A stretch of 44,127 nucleotides of DNA from Candidatus Yanofskybacteria bacterium RIFCSPLOWO2_02_FULL_44_18 (GTDB lineage Bacteria > Patescibacteriota > Minisyncoccia > 2-02-FULL-40-12 > GWA2-44-9): the NCBI GenBank assembly GCA_001794755.1, contig MGKT01000007.1, positions 1 to 44,127 on the forward strand, given 5' to 3'. The notes under the pieces were generated by a model. It was not told the DNA's origin. It was given only the letters and a program-made list of their open reading frames with translations, and searched no databases. Made by a program: the position numbers and the translations under genes. This document shows positions 34,626 to 44,127 of this stretch, piece by piece. The stretch's first letter is position 1. Each line of letters begins with the position of its first letter.

Positions 34626-34891
34626 ATCAGAGCCGACAGAACAATCTAATTATGATTCTCATACTGATTTTCGGCGCGGCGGCCGGATATTTCTTTTACG
34701 TTTCTTTCGGGTCCTCGCTTGAAGCAAGCGTGCCCGTTGCCGCCGGGCCGGGCCGCGACAGTCTGGGCTCGTTTAAAAATTTGAAAATAAATTTCCTGGA
34801 ATCCAACATATTCGACACGTTCCGCACTTTCGGAGAATATCCGGTTAATCCCGGATCAGTTGGCCGCAAAGATCTTTTCGCCCCTTTCTAA
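34622..34891 (+). CDS. short membrane-anchored hypothetical protein of the pilus operon
   Basis: 89 aa with N-terminal TM; overlaps pilO end (ATGA). Confidence 0.7.
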   Translation: MNQSRQNNLIMILILIFGAAAGYFFYVSFGSSLEASVPVAAGPGRDSLGSFKNLKINFLESNIFDTFRTFGEYPVNPGSVGRKDLFAPF

Positions 34892-34898
34892 TATATCC

Positions 34899-36656
34899 AT
34901 GACTACGCCCCAAACCCTAATCGACGAGCTGATTGCGCGTCAATTAATTTCCGAACAAGAAGTCGCCGAGATATCTGAAGCGGCCGAAAAACAAAACAAA
35001 GATTTCGGCCGTATTTTGGTTGAAAGTAAAAAAATATCAGATGCCGATCTGGCAAAAATAAAATCGGAGATTTATCATTTGCCTTTGGTTGAACTTGAAC
35101 AAATCGAAGTTGACAAGACGGTCCTCAAAGAAATTGCCGAAGATGTCGTCACTCTCTACAAAGTAGCCCCTTTCGGCAGGGAAGGAAACACCATTAGAGT
35201 CGGCGTTTCCAATCCTGAAGATATCAACGCCCTGGAAGCTCTTAAATTTATTGCCCAAAACAAAGGCTGGGGCGTGGAAAAATACGTGATTTCATACAAA
35301 GATTTTGACGCCATTTTAAAGAGTTACCGGACTCTGACCGGAGAGGTAAAAGAAGCATTGAAAAATCTGTCCGATGAGGTCGAAAAAAAGACAACGGACC
35401 AGGAATTAAAGGAAGTCTCGGGAAATCTGGAAGAAATCACGGCTGAAGCCCCGGTTACCAAAATCGTGGCCGTAATCGTAAAACACGCGGTTGAATCCCG
35501 AGCATCCGATATTCATATTGAGCCGTTCGAAGACAGAGTAAGGATCAGATTTAGAGTCGACGGAATTTTAAATACCACGTTAACGCTGCCTAAAAATCTC
35601 CATTCTCCGGTCGTGACGAGAATCAAGATAATGTCCGACTTAAAGATAGACGAAACAAGACTCGCTCAGGACGGCCGCTTCGCGACAAATTTAAATGACA
35701 AGAAAATAGATTTCCGCGTTTCAACGTTTCCCACCAAGAACGGTGAAAAGGTCGTAATGAGAATCCTCGATCCTTTGAGCGGGAAAATAACCCTCGTTGA
35801 TTTAGGCATAGAAGGACAGCAGGCCGAAGTTTTAGAACGAGGGATGAAAAAACCATTCGGAAGCATCCTTATTACCGGCCCGACCGGATCCGGAAAATCC
35901 ACGACTTTGGCCGCCATGTTAAAGCAAATCAATATCGAGGATATTAATATCGTCACACTGGAAGATCCGATTGAATATTTCGTCGACGGCGTAAATCAAT
36001 CACAGGTTCACGAAGAAATAGGATATACATTCGCCAGCGGTCTAAGACATATCCTAAGGCAGGACCCGGATGTAATAATGGTCGGGGAAATAAGAGACAA
36101 GGAGACGGCTCAATTGGCGACTCAGGCCGCTTTGACCGGTCATATCGTCCTCTCGACATTGCACACCAACGACGCCATTGGCGTTATCCCGAGATTAATA
36201 GATATGGGCGTCGAAAAATACTTGATTCCCCCAACCGTAAATATCGCCGCGGCTCAAAGATTACTAAGACGGCTCTGCCCGGAATGCAAATTAAAAATGA
36301 AGGCAAATTCTGGCGAAGAACAGATGATAACGGCAGCCATAAAAGAAATGCCTAAAGAGTATCAGGAATTAATAACTGCCGATGGTTATCAGATATACAA
36401 ACCGAATTTGAAAAATCCCTGCAAACAGTGCGGCGGCAAAGCGTTTAAGGGCCGCATCGGCATTTATGAAATGCTGGAAATGACGCCGGAATTGGAGAAA
36501 ATAATTTTGGGGACCATTTCAGAAACCGCAATCAGAGCGGAAGCGGCCCGCCAAGGCATGCTGACCCTGTATCAGGACGGAATATTAAAAGTATTGAAGG
36601 GGGTAGTTTCATTAGATGAGCTGCTTGAAGTCGCTCAAGCTAATGACAGCGCGTAA
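34899..36656 (+). CDS. pilB: type IV pilus assembly ATPase PilB (GspE family)
   Basis: MshE-N domain, ASDIHIEPFEDRVRIRFRVDG, ITGPTGSGKSTTLAAML, LRQDPDVIMVGEIRDKETAQLA, CxxC pair. Confidence 0.96.
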   Translation: MTTPQTLIDELIARQLISEQEVAEISEAAEKQNKDFGRILVESKKISDADLAKIKSEIYHLPLVELEQIEVDKTVLKEIAEDVVTLYKVAPFGREGNTIRVGVSNPEDINALEALKFIAQNKGWGVEKYVISYKDFDAILKSYRTLTGEVKEALKNLSDEVEKKTTDQELKEVSGNLEEITAEAPVTKIVAVIVKHAVESRASDIHIEPFEDRVRIRFRVDGILNTTLTLPKNLHSPVVTRIKIMSDLKIDETRLAQDGRFATNLNDKKIDFRVSTFPTKNGEKVVMRILDPLSGKITLVDLGIEGQQAEVLERGMKKPFGSILITGPTGSGKSTTLAAMLKQINIEDINIVTLEDPIEYFVDGVNQSQVHEEIGYTFASGLRHILRQDPDVIMVGEIRDKETAQLATQAALTGHIVLSTLHTNDAIGVIPRLIDMGVEKYLIPPTVNIAAAQRLLRRLCPECKLKMKANSGEEQMITAAIKEMPKEYQELITADGYQIYKPNLKNPCKQCGGKAFKGRIGIYEMLEMTPELEKIILGTISETAIRAEAARQGMLTLYQDGILKVLKGVVSLDELLEVAQANDSA

Positions 36657-36658
36657 CT

Positions 36659-37717
36659 ATGGACTATAAACAAAAACTCGATGATCTTTTATCCGCCGCG
36701 GCTCAGAGCGGGGCTTCCGATCTGCATATTTCAGCCGGTCATTATCCGTCAATAAGAGTGGATGGACAGCTGATTAACGTTTCAAATCAAAATATTCTTG
36801 ATACCGAAACCACGAGCGGCCTTGTATTTGCGCTGCTCGGTGACAAAAAAGATCGCTTTATATTGGAAAAGGAGCTGGATTTTTCCTATGATTTTCAAAG
36901 CAAGCACAGATTTAGGGTAAATGCCTACATGACCAAAGGCGCGCACGCCGCCGCCCTTAGGCTCATCCCCAATATGGTCAGAACGATAGAAGAGCTCAGT
37001 TTACCCAAAATAATCAACGTATTTTCAAAACTTTCCCAGGGATTTGTCCTTGTCGTCGGTCCGAACGGCCACGGCAAATCAACGACACTGGCCGGAATAA
37101 TAGAAGCAATTAACACGGAAAGAATGGATAAAATAATAACGATAGAAGACCCGATTGAATACATCTTTACTCCTAAAAAATCAATTATCGACCAAAGAGA
37201 ACTGTATCTGGACACATTTTCTTTCCACAAAGCACTAAGATCGACGTTTCGAGAAAATGTTAATGTTATCATGGTTGGCGAAATGAGGGATTACGAAACG
37301 ATGAGCGCGGCAGTTACGGCCGCCGAAACGGGCCATTTGGTTTTGGCATCAATACACACCAACAGCGCTTCCCAGACAATTGAAAGAATAATCGATAGTT
37401 TTCCGCCTAATCAGCATCCCCAAATTAGAACCCAGCTGGCCAATACCATCTCCGGCATTATCTCTCAAAGATTAATACCCAGAATCAGGGGAGGGCTGAT
37501 ACCAGCCGTTGAGGTTATGGTTGCCACGCCGGCAATACGAACATTGATTAGAGATAATCGGCCCAGACAGATAGATCTTGTCATCGAAACAAGCCAAGAC
37601 ATGGGCATGATTCCTATGGATAGATCATTGGCCGACTTGGTCCGCCGGAAAGAAATCAGCCTGGAAAAAGCCGAGTTCTATTCCACCGATCCGTTGGAAT
37701 TTAAGAAAAACATATAA
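36659..37717 (+). CDS. pilT: pilus retraction ATPase PilT
   Basis: GASDLHISAGHYPSIRVDGQL, VVGPNGHGKSTTLAGIIEAIN, VIMVGEMRDYETMSAAVTAAETGHLVLASIHTNSA. Confidence 0.95.
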   Translation: MDYKQKLDDLLSAAAQSGASDLHISAGHYPSIRVDGQLINVSNQNILDTETTSGLVFALLGDKKDRFILEKELDFSYDFQSKHRFRVNAYMTKGAHAAALRLIPNMVRTIEELSLPKIINVFSKLSQGFVLVVGPNGHGKSTTLAGIIEAINTERMDKIITIEDPIEYIFTPKKSIIDQRELYLDTFSFHKALRSTFRENVNVIMVGEMRDYETMSAAVTAAETGHLVLASIHTNSASQTIERIIDSFPPNQHPQIRTQLANTISGIISQRLIPRIRGGLIPAVEVMVATPAIRTLIRDNRPRQIDLVIETSQDMGMIPMDRSLADLVRRKEISLEKAEFYSTDPLEFKKNI

Positions 37718-38928
37718 TGCCGGACTTTAAATACAAAGCCAGAAACCAGGCCGGGGAAATGTTTGACGGCATTGTCAGCGCGCCAAGTATTGGCGTCGGC
37801 GTAGATATACTCCACAATAAGGGTTACGTTGTTTTTTCAATAAATCCGGTGTCAAAAAGCGCCTTCTCAGTGGACATAAACAATATATTCTCCCGAGCCA
37901 GCAACAAGGACATTGTCATATTCACGCGGCAACTTTCAACATTGATAGACGCGGATATGCCGTTGGCGGAAAGCTTGCGGACCCTGGCCAAGCAAATGGA
38001 AAAACCCTCGCTTAGAAATATAATTTCCGAAGTTTCGGAATCTATCGAGGGCGGATCATCGCTGTCCTCGGCGCTGGAGGCCCACCCTAATCTTTTCAAC
38101 AATTTCTATGTGAAATTGGTAAAATCGGGCGAAGTTTCGGGTAAACTTCATGACGTGCTCCTCTATTTGGCCGATTACCTGGAAAGAAGCCAATCTATTA
38201 ACTCCAAAATCAGGGGAGCGCTGGCTTATCCTATATTCGTTATTGTTGCCTTGGTGCTTGTTTCCATAGTCATGGCGACTTACGTCCTGCCGCAGCTTCT
38301 TTCCATTTTCAAGGAAACGGGGGCGGTTGATTTGCCCGTAACAACACGAGCCTTAATTTGGATAACTGATTTTGTGGCCGCTTATCAATGGCCAATGCTG
38401 GTATTTTTCCTGGCCGCCATATCCGGCATTTGGTGGTTTTTAAGAACACCGGCCGGCAAAATAAAGTCCGATCACCTCAAAATCAGGATTCCGATTTTAG
38501 GCAAAGCTATTAGAAATTTATACCTCTCCCGTATCGCCGAAAGTTTGGCTACTTTAATTAAATCCGGAATCCCGATATTAGACGCGCTTCATATCACATC
38601 GGATCTGGTTAACAATGTAAACTACAGGGATATTCTTTTAAAAAGCGAGGAAAATGTAAGAGGAGGAGGCAGCATATCAGAAATTTTTTCACAATATTCC
38701 GATATCCCCGCTCTATTGACTTCGATGATTGCCATCGGAGAAAAAACCGGAAAACTGGATTATATGCTCCAGCACGTTTCCAAGTTTTACAAATCCGAAG
38801 CCGAAACGGCCGTGGACAGCATTGCCCAGCTGATAGAGCCTGTCTTGGTCTTGATTTTGGGTTTTGGCGTGGCCATATTAGTATCAAGCATATTGCTGCC
38901 AATATATAATATCGTCGGCTCGGGGTAG
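37717..38928 (+). CDS. pilC: type IV pilus inner-membrane platform protein PilC (GspF family)
   Basis: FTRQLSTLIDADMPLAESLRTL, GEVSGKLHDVLLYLADYLE, two T2SS F domains. Confidence 0.95.
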   Translation: MPDFKYKARNQAGEMFDGIVSAPSIGVGVDILHNKGYVVFSINPVSKSAFSVDINNIFSRASNKDIVIFTRQLSTLIDADMPLAESLRTLAKQMEKPSLRNIISEVSESIEGGSSLSSALEAHPNLFNNFYVKLVKSGEVSGKLHDVLLYLADYLERSQSINSKIRGALAYPIFVIVALVLVSIVMATYVLPQLLSIFKETGAVDLPVTTRALIWITDFVAAYQWPMLVFFLAAISGIWWFLRTPAGKIKSDHLKIRIPILGKAIRNLYLSRIAESLATLIKSGIPILDALHITSDLVNNVNYRDILLKSEENVRGGGSISEIFSQYSDIPALLTSMIAIGEKTGKLDYMLQHVSKFYKSEAETAVDSIAQLIEPVLVLILGFGVAILVSSILLPIYNIVGSG

Positions 38929-38983
38929 TTGTTGACAAATGTCCTTGTATTAAATTGCGAAGGCTCTATACTTTATATTAAAC

Positions 38984-39556
38984 ATGTCTATCTTAAACAA
39001 ATTTCTCAAGAAATCCTCAAAGGGTTTCACATTGGTCGAATTGCTTGTGGTCATCGCCATTATCGGTATCTTGGCTACGCTACTCTTGCTTCAACTGGGC
39101 ACGGCCCGAGGCAAAGCCAGAGACGCGAAAAGAGTTTCCGATTTAAATCAAGTGGCATCAGCGCTGGAGCTCTTTTATGACGATTATGGCTATTATCCAA
39201 GAGGCGGGAATAATCTATCGGCCGCGCCGCCAACAGGCCTGTCCAAATACATGAAGCTTTTGCCTTTAGATCCATCAACAGTAGGTTGCACCAACACATA
39301 TTCCGGAAATAACGGGTCAACCGGCGGCTGCTACGGATACGCAACTTCCAGCGGCGCCACTCCCATTAAATATCACATCTGGACCCGCATGGAACAGTTT
39401 AACAAAGGGGCTCTGGAAAACGATTTGAACTTTAACAGCACCGGCTGGGATGGGGCGCCAATTAATGCCACAACCGTGGAGACTACCGCCACTTGTAATG
39501 GAGATATTACTACCGCGAACAGCAGCTGTATATACGACGTCGGCCAAACGGATTAA
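38984..39556 (+). CDS. type IV pilin-like prepilin
   Basis: KSSKGFTLVELLVVIAIIGILATLLLLQLGTARGKARDAKR class III signal. Confidence 0.93.
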   Translation: MSILNKFLKKSSKGFTLVELLVVIAIIGILATLLLLQLGTARGKARDAKRVSDLNQVASALELFYDDYGYYPRGGNNLSAAPPTGLSKYMKLLPLDPSTVGCTNTYSGNNGSTGGCYGYATSSGATPIKYHIWTRMEQFNKGALENDLNFNSTGWDGAPINATTVETTATCNGDITTANSSCIYDVGQTD

Positions 39557-39567
39557 TCTTAAAAAGG

Positions 39568-39598
39568 ACCGCCCTCATAAACTCGGGGGCGGTTTTTT
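39568..39598 (+). terminator. terminator between first pilin gene and pilD
   Basis: ACCGCCC...GGGCGGT followed by TTTTT. Confidence 0.8.
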
Positions 39599-39612
39599 GT
39601 TATACTATAAAT

Positions 39613-40350
39613 ATGGTTTTGGCCTATCTGATTATTTTTTTTCTGGGAGCGTCGTTTGCCAGTTTTATTAACGTGCTCGCGATAAGGAAAAACGGCATGT
39701 CCGGCCGATCCAAGTGCGATATTTGCGGCCGGAAAATTTATTGGTACGGTTTAACCCCGGTTCTGGGGTACGTATTCTCCCTCGGCCGCTGTCGTTTTTG
39801 CAAAAAAAAAATTCCCGTCTGGAATTTGGTATCTGAAATATCCCTGGGAGCGATTATGACAACCCTGGTCTATTTTTACGGATTTTCCTATCAGGCATAT
39901 GTTGCTTTGGCCATCGTTCTCATTCTTTTCTATCTTCTGTCTTTCGACTACCACAACATGATTTTGCCGGATGCGGCCATAATTCTTCTTGCTGTTATCG
40001 GATTAATTTACCAAATCTATTTTCTGGGAACAGACGTTTGGGAAATACTTCTGACCGCCTTACTCGCCGCTCTTCCCTTTGGTATACTTTATGTGTACTC
40101 GAGAGGGATGTGGCTGGGCATGGGGGACATTAAATTAATATTCGCGTTGTCGCTGTCTTTGGGTTATCCCTGGGCGGCCATATCAATCATCCTTGGTATC
40201 TGGTCGGCAGCCGCTTTCGGCTTAATTTTGGTCATGTTTAAAAGAGCAACATTAAAAAGTGCTTTGCCATTCGGATCATTTCTGGCTTTTACTTCCATAC
40301 TGGTAATATTGTTTCAAAATGAATTTCAAATCGTTAACACACTATTCTAG
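39613..40350 (+). CDS. pilD: prepilin peptidase PilD (A24 family)
   Basis: Two CxxC pairs (CDICGRKI, CRFCKKKI), FDYHNMILPD and GMGDIKL aspartates. Confidence 0.95.
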   Translation: MVLAYLIIFFLGASFASFINVLAIRKNGMSGRSKCDICGRKIYWYGLTPVLGYVFSLGRCRFCKKKIPVWNLVSEISLGAIMTTLVYFYGFSYQAYVALAIVLILFYLLSFDYHNMILPDAAIILLAVIGLIYQIYFLGTDVWEILLTALLAALPFGILYVYSRGMWLGMGDIKLIFALSLSLGYPWAAISIILGIWSAAAFGLILVMFKRATLKSALPFGSFLAFTSILVILFQNEFQIVNTLF

Positions 40351-40891
40351 AGGCTTTACTTTAATCGAGGTCTTGGTTGTCGCATCGATAACCGTTTTGA
40401 TTTCCGTATCTATGATATCTAATTTCCCGCGAACGAGAATCAATATCATAGAATCAGCGAACGCGGTCGTGGCTGATATTCGCCAAGCTCAAACCAAGGC
40501 CGTAACCAGCACTCAGTACAATAGCTCCATACGCTGTGGTTACGGCATATATTACATTAATTCAAACTCATATGGATATTTCACAGGACCGGACGCGGCA
40601 TTAACTGACTGCTCAACATACGGAAGGACCGGAATTAACGGCTCCTCGACGACAATTAAAACCGCTGTATTATTCGACCAGAAACTGGAAATTAAACAAT
40701 CATTCAGGGATATATTCTTCGAACCGCCCCGGCCGAAGATATATTTTAACAATGCTTACTCGGCCACAGACAGCGAGAAAATTGTAATCGGAAAAATTGG
40801 CAGTTCCTGCGATACCGTAAATTGCCGCACCATCTGCGTCTATACTTCCGGTAAAATCGAGACATTCCCCAATTCCGTGTTATGCCCATAA
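40319..40891 (+). CDS. prepilin-like pseudopilin (GspH-like)
   Basis: SRGFTLIEVLVVASITVLISVSMIS. Confidence 0.9.
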   Translation: MNFKSLTHYSRGFTLIEVLVVASITVLISVSMISNFPRTRINIIESANAVVADIRQAQTKAVTSTQYNSSIRCGYGIYYINSNSYGYFTGPDAALTDCSTYGRTGINGSSTTIKTAVLFDQKLEIKQSFRDIFFEPPRPKIYFNNAYSATDSEKIVIGKIGSSCDTVNCRTICVYTSGKIETFPNSVLCP

Positions 40892-41352
40892 ATAATCAAA
40901 AAGGATTTACAATAATTGAATCTCTGGTTGCTTTTATGATACTGACGACGGCCGTTATTCCGGCGCTTTATGTTTCGCGGCTGGCCAACAGCATATCGGC
41001 GTCAATCAGGAATAATATGGCCGCTTCCGGCTTGGCTCAAGAAGGAGTCGAAATCGTCAGGGCCTTAAGGGACCAAAATTGGAATAACGGCCTGCCTTTC
41101 GACCAGGGATTGGCCGGTTCATGGCGCGTTCAATACAATTCAAACTCACTGATTGCTATCGCCGATAATCCGCCGCTGAAAATTTCCAACGGCCTGTACA
41201 ATTACAATTCCGGCACGGACACCATTTTCAAAAGAACGCTTACCATTGCGAAAATAAACGGCGCCGTCCAAATAATATCGGACGTCACTTGGACGGAAAG
41301 GGAAAGAAGCAAGGATGTCCGAGTTGAATCTTACCTATATGACTGGAAATAA
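40882..41352 (+). CDS. prepilin-like minor pilin (PilV/GspI-like)
   Basis: NQKGFTIIESLVAFMILTTAVIPALYVSR. Confidence 0.9.
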   Translation: MPINNQKGFTIIESLVAFMILTTAVIPALYVSRLANSISASIRNNMAASGLAQEGVEIVRALRDQNWNNGLPFDQGLAGSWRVQYNSNSLIAIADNPPLKISNGLYNYNSGTDTIFKRTLTIAKINGAVQIISDVTWTERERSKDVRVESYLYDWK

Positions 41353-41842
41353 GGGCTTTACATTAATCGAAACAATTACATCTATTTTCATATTTTCCAT
41401 ATTGGTCGTGGAGATAGGAGGATTGATGGCTCAATCCACTAACCTAGAGCGCCGGGCTTTTTCAGCCCAAAAAATTCAGGAAAATACCTTGGCCGTTTTG
41501 GAAACGATGACCCGTGAAATCAGGGTCGGCCGGATATCGAACCAGGACAACAACTGCACAGCAACATTATTGACCATAGAACATCCGACTGACGGGACGA
41601 TATCATATTCCGTCTCTAACGGTGTGGTTCAAAAAACCATGGCCGGAAGCACCGTAAATTTAAGCTCTTCGGAAGTAAATTTCGCGAAACTGAATTTTTG
41701 CGTTCAAGGATCGGGAGTAAACGACAATCAGCAGCCGAGAGTAACGATAGTGAGCATAGTTGAAAACAGGGTCGGCGCGGATATACTGCAATTTAATATC
41801 CAAACGACGGTCGTCTCCCGTGAATATTCAGATGAATTTTAA
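41315..41842 (+). CDS. prepilin-like minor pilin (PilW/GspJ-like)
   Basis: NKGFTLIETITSIFIFSILVVEIGGLMAQ. Confidence 0.9.
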   Translation: MSELNLTYMTGNKGFTLIETITSIFIFSILVVEIGGLMAQSTNLERRAFSAQKIQENTLAVLETMTREIRVGRISNQDNNCTATLLTIEHPTDGTISYSVSNGVVQKTMAGSTVNLSSSEVNFAKLNFCVQGSGVNDNQQPRVTIVSIVENRVGADILQFNIQTTVVSREYSDEF

Positions 41843-42191
41843 TATAAACGAAAACGAGGGATCGGTTATAATATTCGCCGTCTTAATATTGTCGGTGATT
41901 TTAACCACATCTTTGGCTTTGGCCCGTATATTTTTCCCCAAAGTCAGAATCGTCACCGAATCGGTTAATTCCGTTGTTTCGGCGTACGCCGCGGACAGCG
42001 CCATAGAATGGTGTCTTTACACCAATAACGAGAATACTTCGCCTCTGCCGGCGCCGGCCATGACCAACACTGCCACATATCAGATATACTTTGGCAGCAG
42101 CAACGCAACGTGCCAACCTTCGGAAGAACCTCTAAACCATAGGGCTGTCGGCACATATCGCGCTGTGAGCCGATCATTTCTGGTACAATAA
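41832..42191 (+). CDS. minor pilus protein, PilX/GspK-like
   Basis: ENEGSVIIFAVLILSVILTTSLALARIFF; start trimmed from ORF 41760..42191. Confidence 0.7.
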   Translation: MNFNINENEGSVIIFAVLILSVILTTSLALARIFFPKVRIVTESVNSVVSAYAADSAIEWCLYTNNENTSPLPAPAMTNTATYQIYFGSSNATCQPSEEPLNHRAVGTYRAVSRSFLVQ

Positions 42192-42235
42192 CGGCCTGGA
42201 AAAAGCCTATTTATTGTTATATATTGGGACCTGAA

Positions 42236-44127
42236 ATGAATCTCAAAGAAGCCCGCCTAAGAGCTAAAAAATTAAGAGAGCTTATAGAACACCATCGCCG
42301 TCTGTATTACGAAAAGGATAAGCCGGAAATATCCGATGCCGCTTTTGATACCTTGGCGCATGAATTAGAGGAATTAGAGCAAAAATTTCCGGAACTGGCC
42401 CAGAAAGATTCGCCGACCCAAAGGGTCGGCGGCGAGCCCCAGAAACAGTTTAACAAAGTTCCTCATCCGACCCGAATGAATTCGTTGAACGACGCCTTTT
42501 CCGAGGATGACATCAAAAAATGGCTGGAACGGCTTGAAAATCTAGGAATTAAAGACGTTGATGAATTCTATTGCGATCTTAAAATGGACGGGTTGGCCAT
42601 TGAACTTCTGTACCGCAACGGCAAGCTTGCCCAGACCTCAACAAGAGGCGACGGCAATATCGGCGAAGATGTCACGGCAAATATTAGAACGGTCGAGGCC
42701 ATTCCGCTTGAACTTCTCGGTCGTTATCCAAACGAAGTCTTCATCCGGGGCGAGATTTTTCTTTCTAAAAAAGAATTTGATCGCATTAATAAAGAGCAGC
42801 TGGAAGTCGGCGGCAAGGTGTACGCGAATCCAAGAAATGTGGCCGCCGGCACGGTAAGGCAGCTTGACCCGAAAGTTACGGCCGGCCGAAAACTTAATTT
42901 TTACGCCTATGACATCCTTGACTCCGGCAAAAAGACGAAAGTCGAAGAATACGAGCTCCTGAACAGCTGGGGCATAAAAACAAACCCATACGGCAAAGTC
43001 GTTCATTCCTTAAATGAAATCCGGCAGTTCAGGGACAGGTGGGAAAAAGAGAGGGAAAAAATTGATTACGAGCTGGATGGCGTGGTGGTGACGATAAATG
43101 ACAACCGGCTTTACAGAAATGCGGGAATTGTCGGCAAAGCTCCTCGCGGCGCCATTGCCTATAAATTTACGCCGCGGGAAGCCGAAACGATTGTCGAAAA
43201 TATCATTGTCCAAGTCGGCCGAACCGGTGTTTTGACGCCGGTTGCAGTTTTAAGACCAGTCCAAATCGGCGGCACGACCGTCTCCCGGGCCACGCTCCAC
43301 AATCTGGACGAAATCAAGCGCCTCGATGTGAAAATAGGGGACACGGTTATCGTTGGTCGGGCCGGCGATGTCATCCCGGATATCATTAAAGTTTTGCCTG
43401 AACTTCGTACCGGCAAGGAAATGAATTTCAAAATGCCGTCAAAATGTCCCGCCTGTGGCCAGCCCGTCAAAAAAATCGAAGACCAAGTAGCGTACAAATG
43501 CGTCAACGCCGATTGTCCGGCCATCCAGAGGGAAAAAATATACCATTTCGTTTCGCGCCGGGCTTTTGACATGGTCGGGATAGGACCGAAACTGATAGAC
43601 CAACTCATGGACTCGGGTTTAATTCAAGATTCCGCTGATCTCTTTTCTATAACCAAAGAAGATTTACTCAACCTTGAACGTTTCGCCGATGTTTCAGCTG
43701 AAAAAGCGGTCAAGTCAATTCGTTCGAAAAATAAAATTAGTCTGGCCCGGTTCATATATGCTTTAGGCATGCCGAATGTCGGTGAAGAAACGGCGGTAAC
43801 TTTGGCCAAAGAATTTGGAAACTTAGATTCTTTACTAAAAGCTAATTCTCATAACCTAGAGGCTATCCCCGATATCGGCCCCATCGTCGCCGAAAGCATC
43901 GTTAATTGGTTCAAGAAACCGTATAATCAAAAACTTTTGTCAAAGCTGGAAAAATACGGTGTCGTCATCGAAAAAGAAAAAGGTCCGGCAACTGCCAGAA
44001 AACTGGCCGGCAAAACGTTTGTCCTGACCGGCACCCTTGAATCAATGGGTCGCGACGAAGCCAAAGACCGCATCCGCACTTTGGGCGGCGATATCTCCTC
44101 ATCCGTCTCCAAAGAAACCGACTACGT
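42236..44127 (+). CDS. ligA: NAD-dependent DNA ligase LigA (3' end beyond window)
   Basis: LKMDGLAIELLYRNG (KxDG), CPACGQPV...CVNADCPA zinc finger, HhH, start of BRCT (GKTFVLTGTLESMGRDEAKDRI). Confidence 0.96.
   Translation, partial: MNLKEARLRAKKLRELIEHHRRLYYEKDKPEISDAAFDTLAHELEELEQKFPELAQKDSPTQRVGGEPQKQFNKVPHPTRMNSLNDAFSEDDIKKWLERLENLGIKDVDEFYCDLKMDGLAIELLYRNGKLAQTSTRGDGNIGEDVTANIRTVEAIPLELLGRYPNEVFIRGEIFLSKKEFDRINKEQLEVGGKVYANPRNVAAGTVRQLDPKVTAGRKLNFYAYDILDSGKKTKVEEYELLNSWGIKTNPYGKVVHSLNEIRQFRDRWEKEREKIDYELDGVVVTINDNRLYRNAGIVGKAPRGAIAYKFTPREAETIVENIIVQVGRTGVLTPVAVLRPVQIGGTTVSRATLHNLDEIKRLDVKIGDTVIVGRAGDVIPDIIKVLPELRTGKEMNFKMPSKCPACGQPVKKIEDQVAYKCVNADCPAIQREKIYHFVSRRAFDMVGIGPKLIDQLMDSGLIQDSADLFSITKEDLLNLERFADVSAEKAVKSIRSKNKISLARFIYALGMPNVGEETAVTLAKEFGNLDSLLKANSHNLEAIPDIGPIVAESIVNWFKKPYNQKLLSKLEKYGVVIEKEKGPATARKLAGKTFVLTGTLESMGRDEAKDRIRTLGGDISSSVSKETDY

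Noticed and set aside
1-44127. Alternative genetic code (UGA recoded)
   Set aside because: UGA is used as a normal stop (e.g. ATGA couplings), and core proteins read through their expected lengths with the standard code.

Overview
The window looks like a moderately AT-rich chromosomal segment of a streamlined bacterium, most like Candidate Phyla Radiation/Parcubacteria (inferred from gene content and short protein versions; not searched). It carries about 35-40 plausible genes. A long mostly leftward block holds rsmI, an AI-2E exporter, an M16 peptidase, recG (rightward), an orphan ClpX-type zinc-finger protein, GT2, holA, DUF3048, fpg, polA, tsaE, yraN, a LysM/M23 peptidase (rightward), comM/yifB, a dksA-like gene, pnp, a NYN protein and rpsO. 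A short accessory zone (about 24.9-28.5 kb) has a Xer-type recombinase, a deaminase cassette and an XRE regulator plus orphan genes. A tRNA-rich stretch with infB follows. A rightward type IV pilus operon (pilM to pilins) and partial ligA end the window. Eight tRNA genes are readable. The least explained signals are: (1) two copies of a conserved hairpin fused to a tRNA 3'-end/CCA tail, one copy duplicating 23 bp of tRNA-Ser; (2) an intergenic cluster of 14 GTGACA/TGTCAC words in nested palindromes; (3) a small XRE-operator-orphan gene module; (4) GC-rich gene cassettes with their own promoter and/or flanking hairpins; (5) rpsO-NYN-pnp linkage with a long hairpin in the pnp leader; (6) three genes that appear interrupted by 1-nt frameshifts; and (7) unusual tRNA features. 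All assignments come from reading the sequence; no database search was run.
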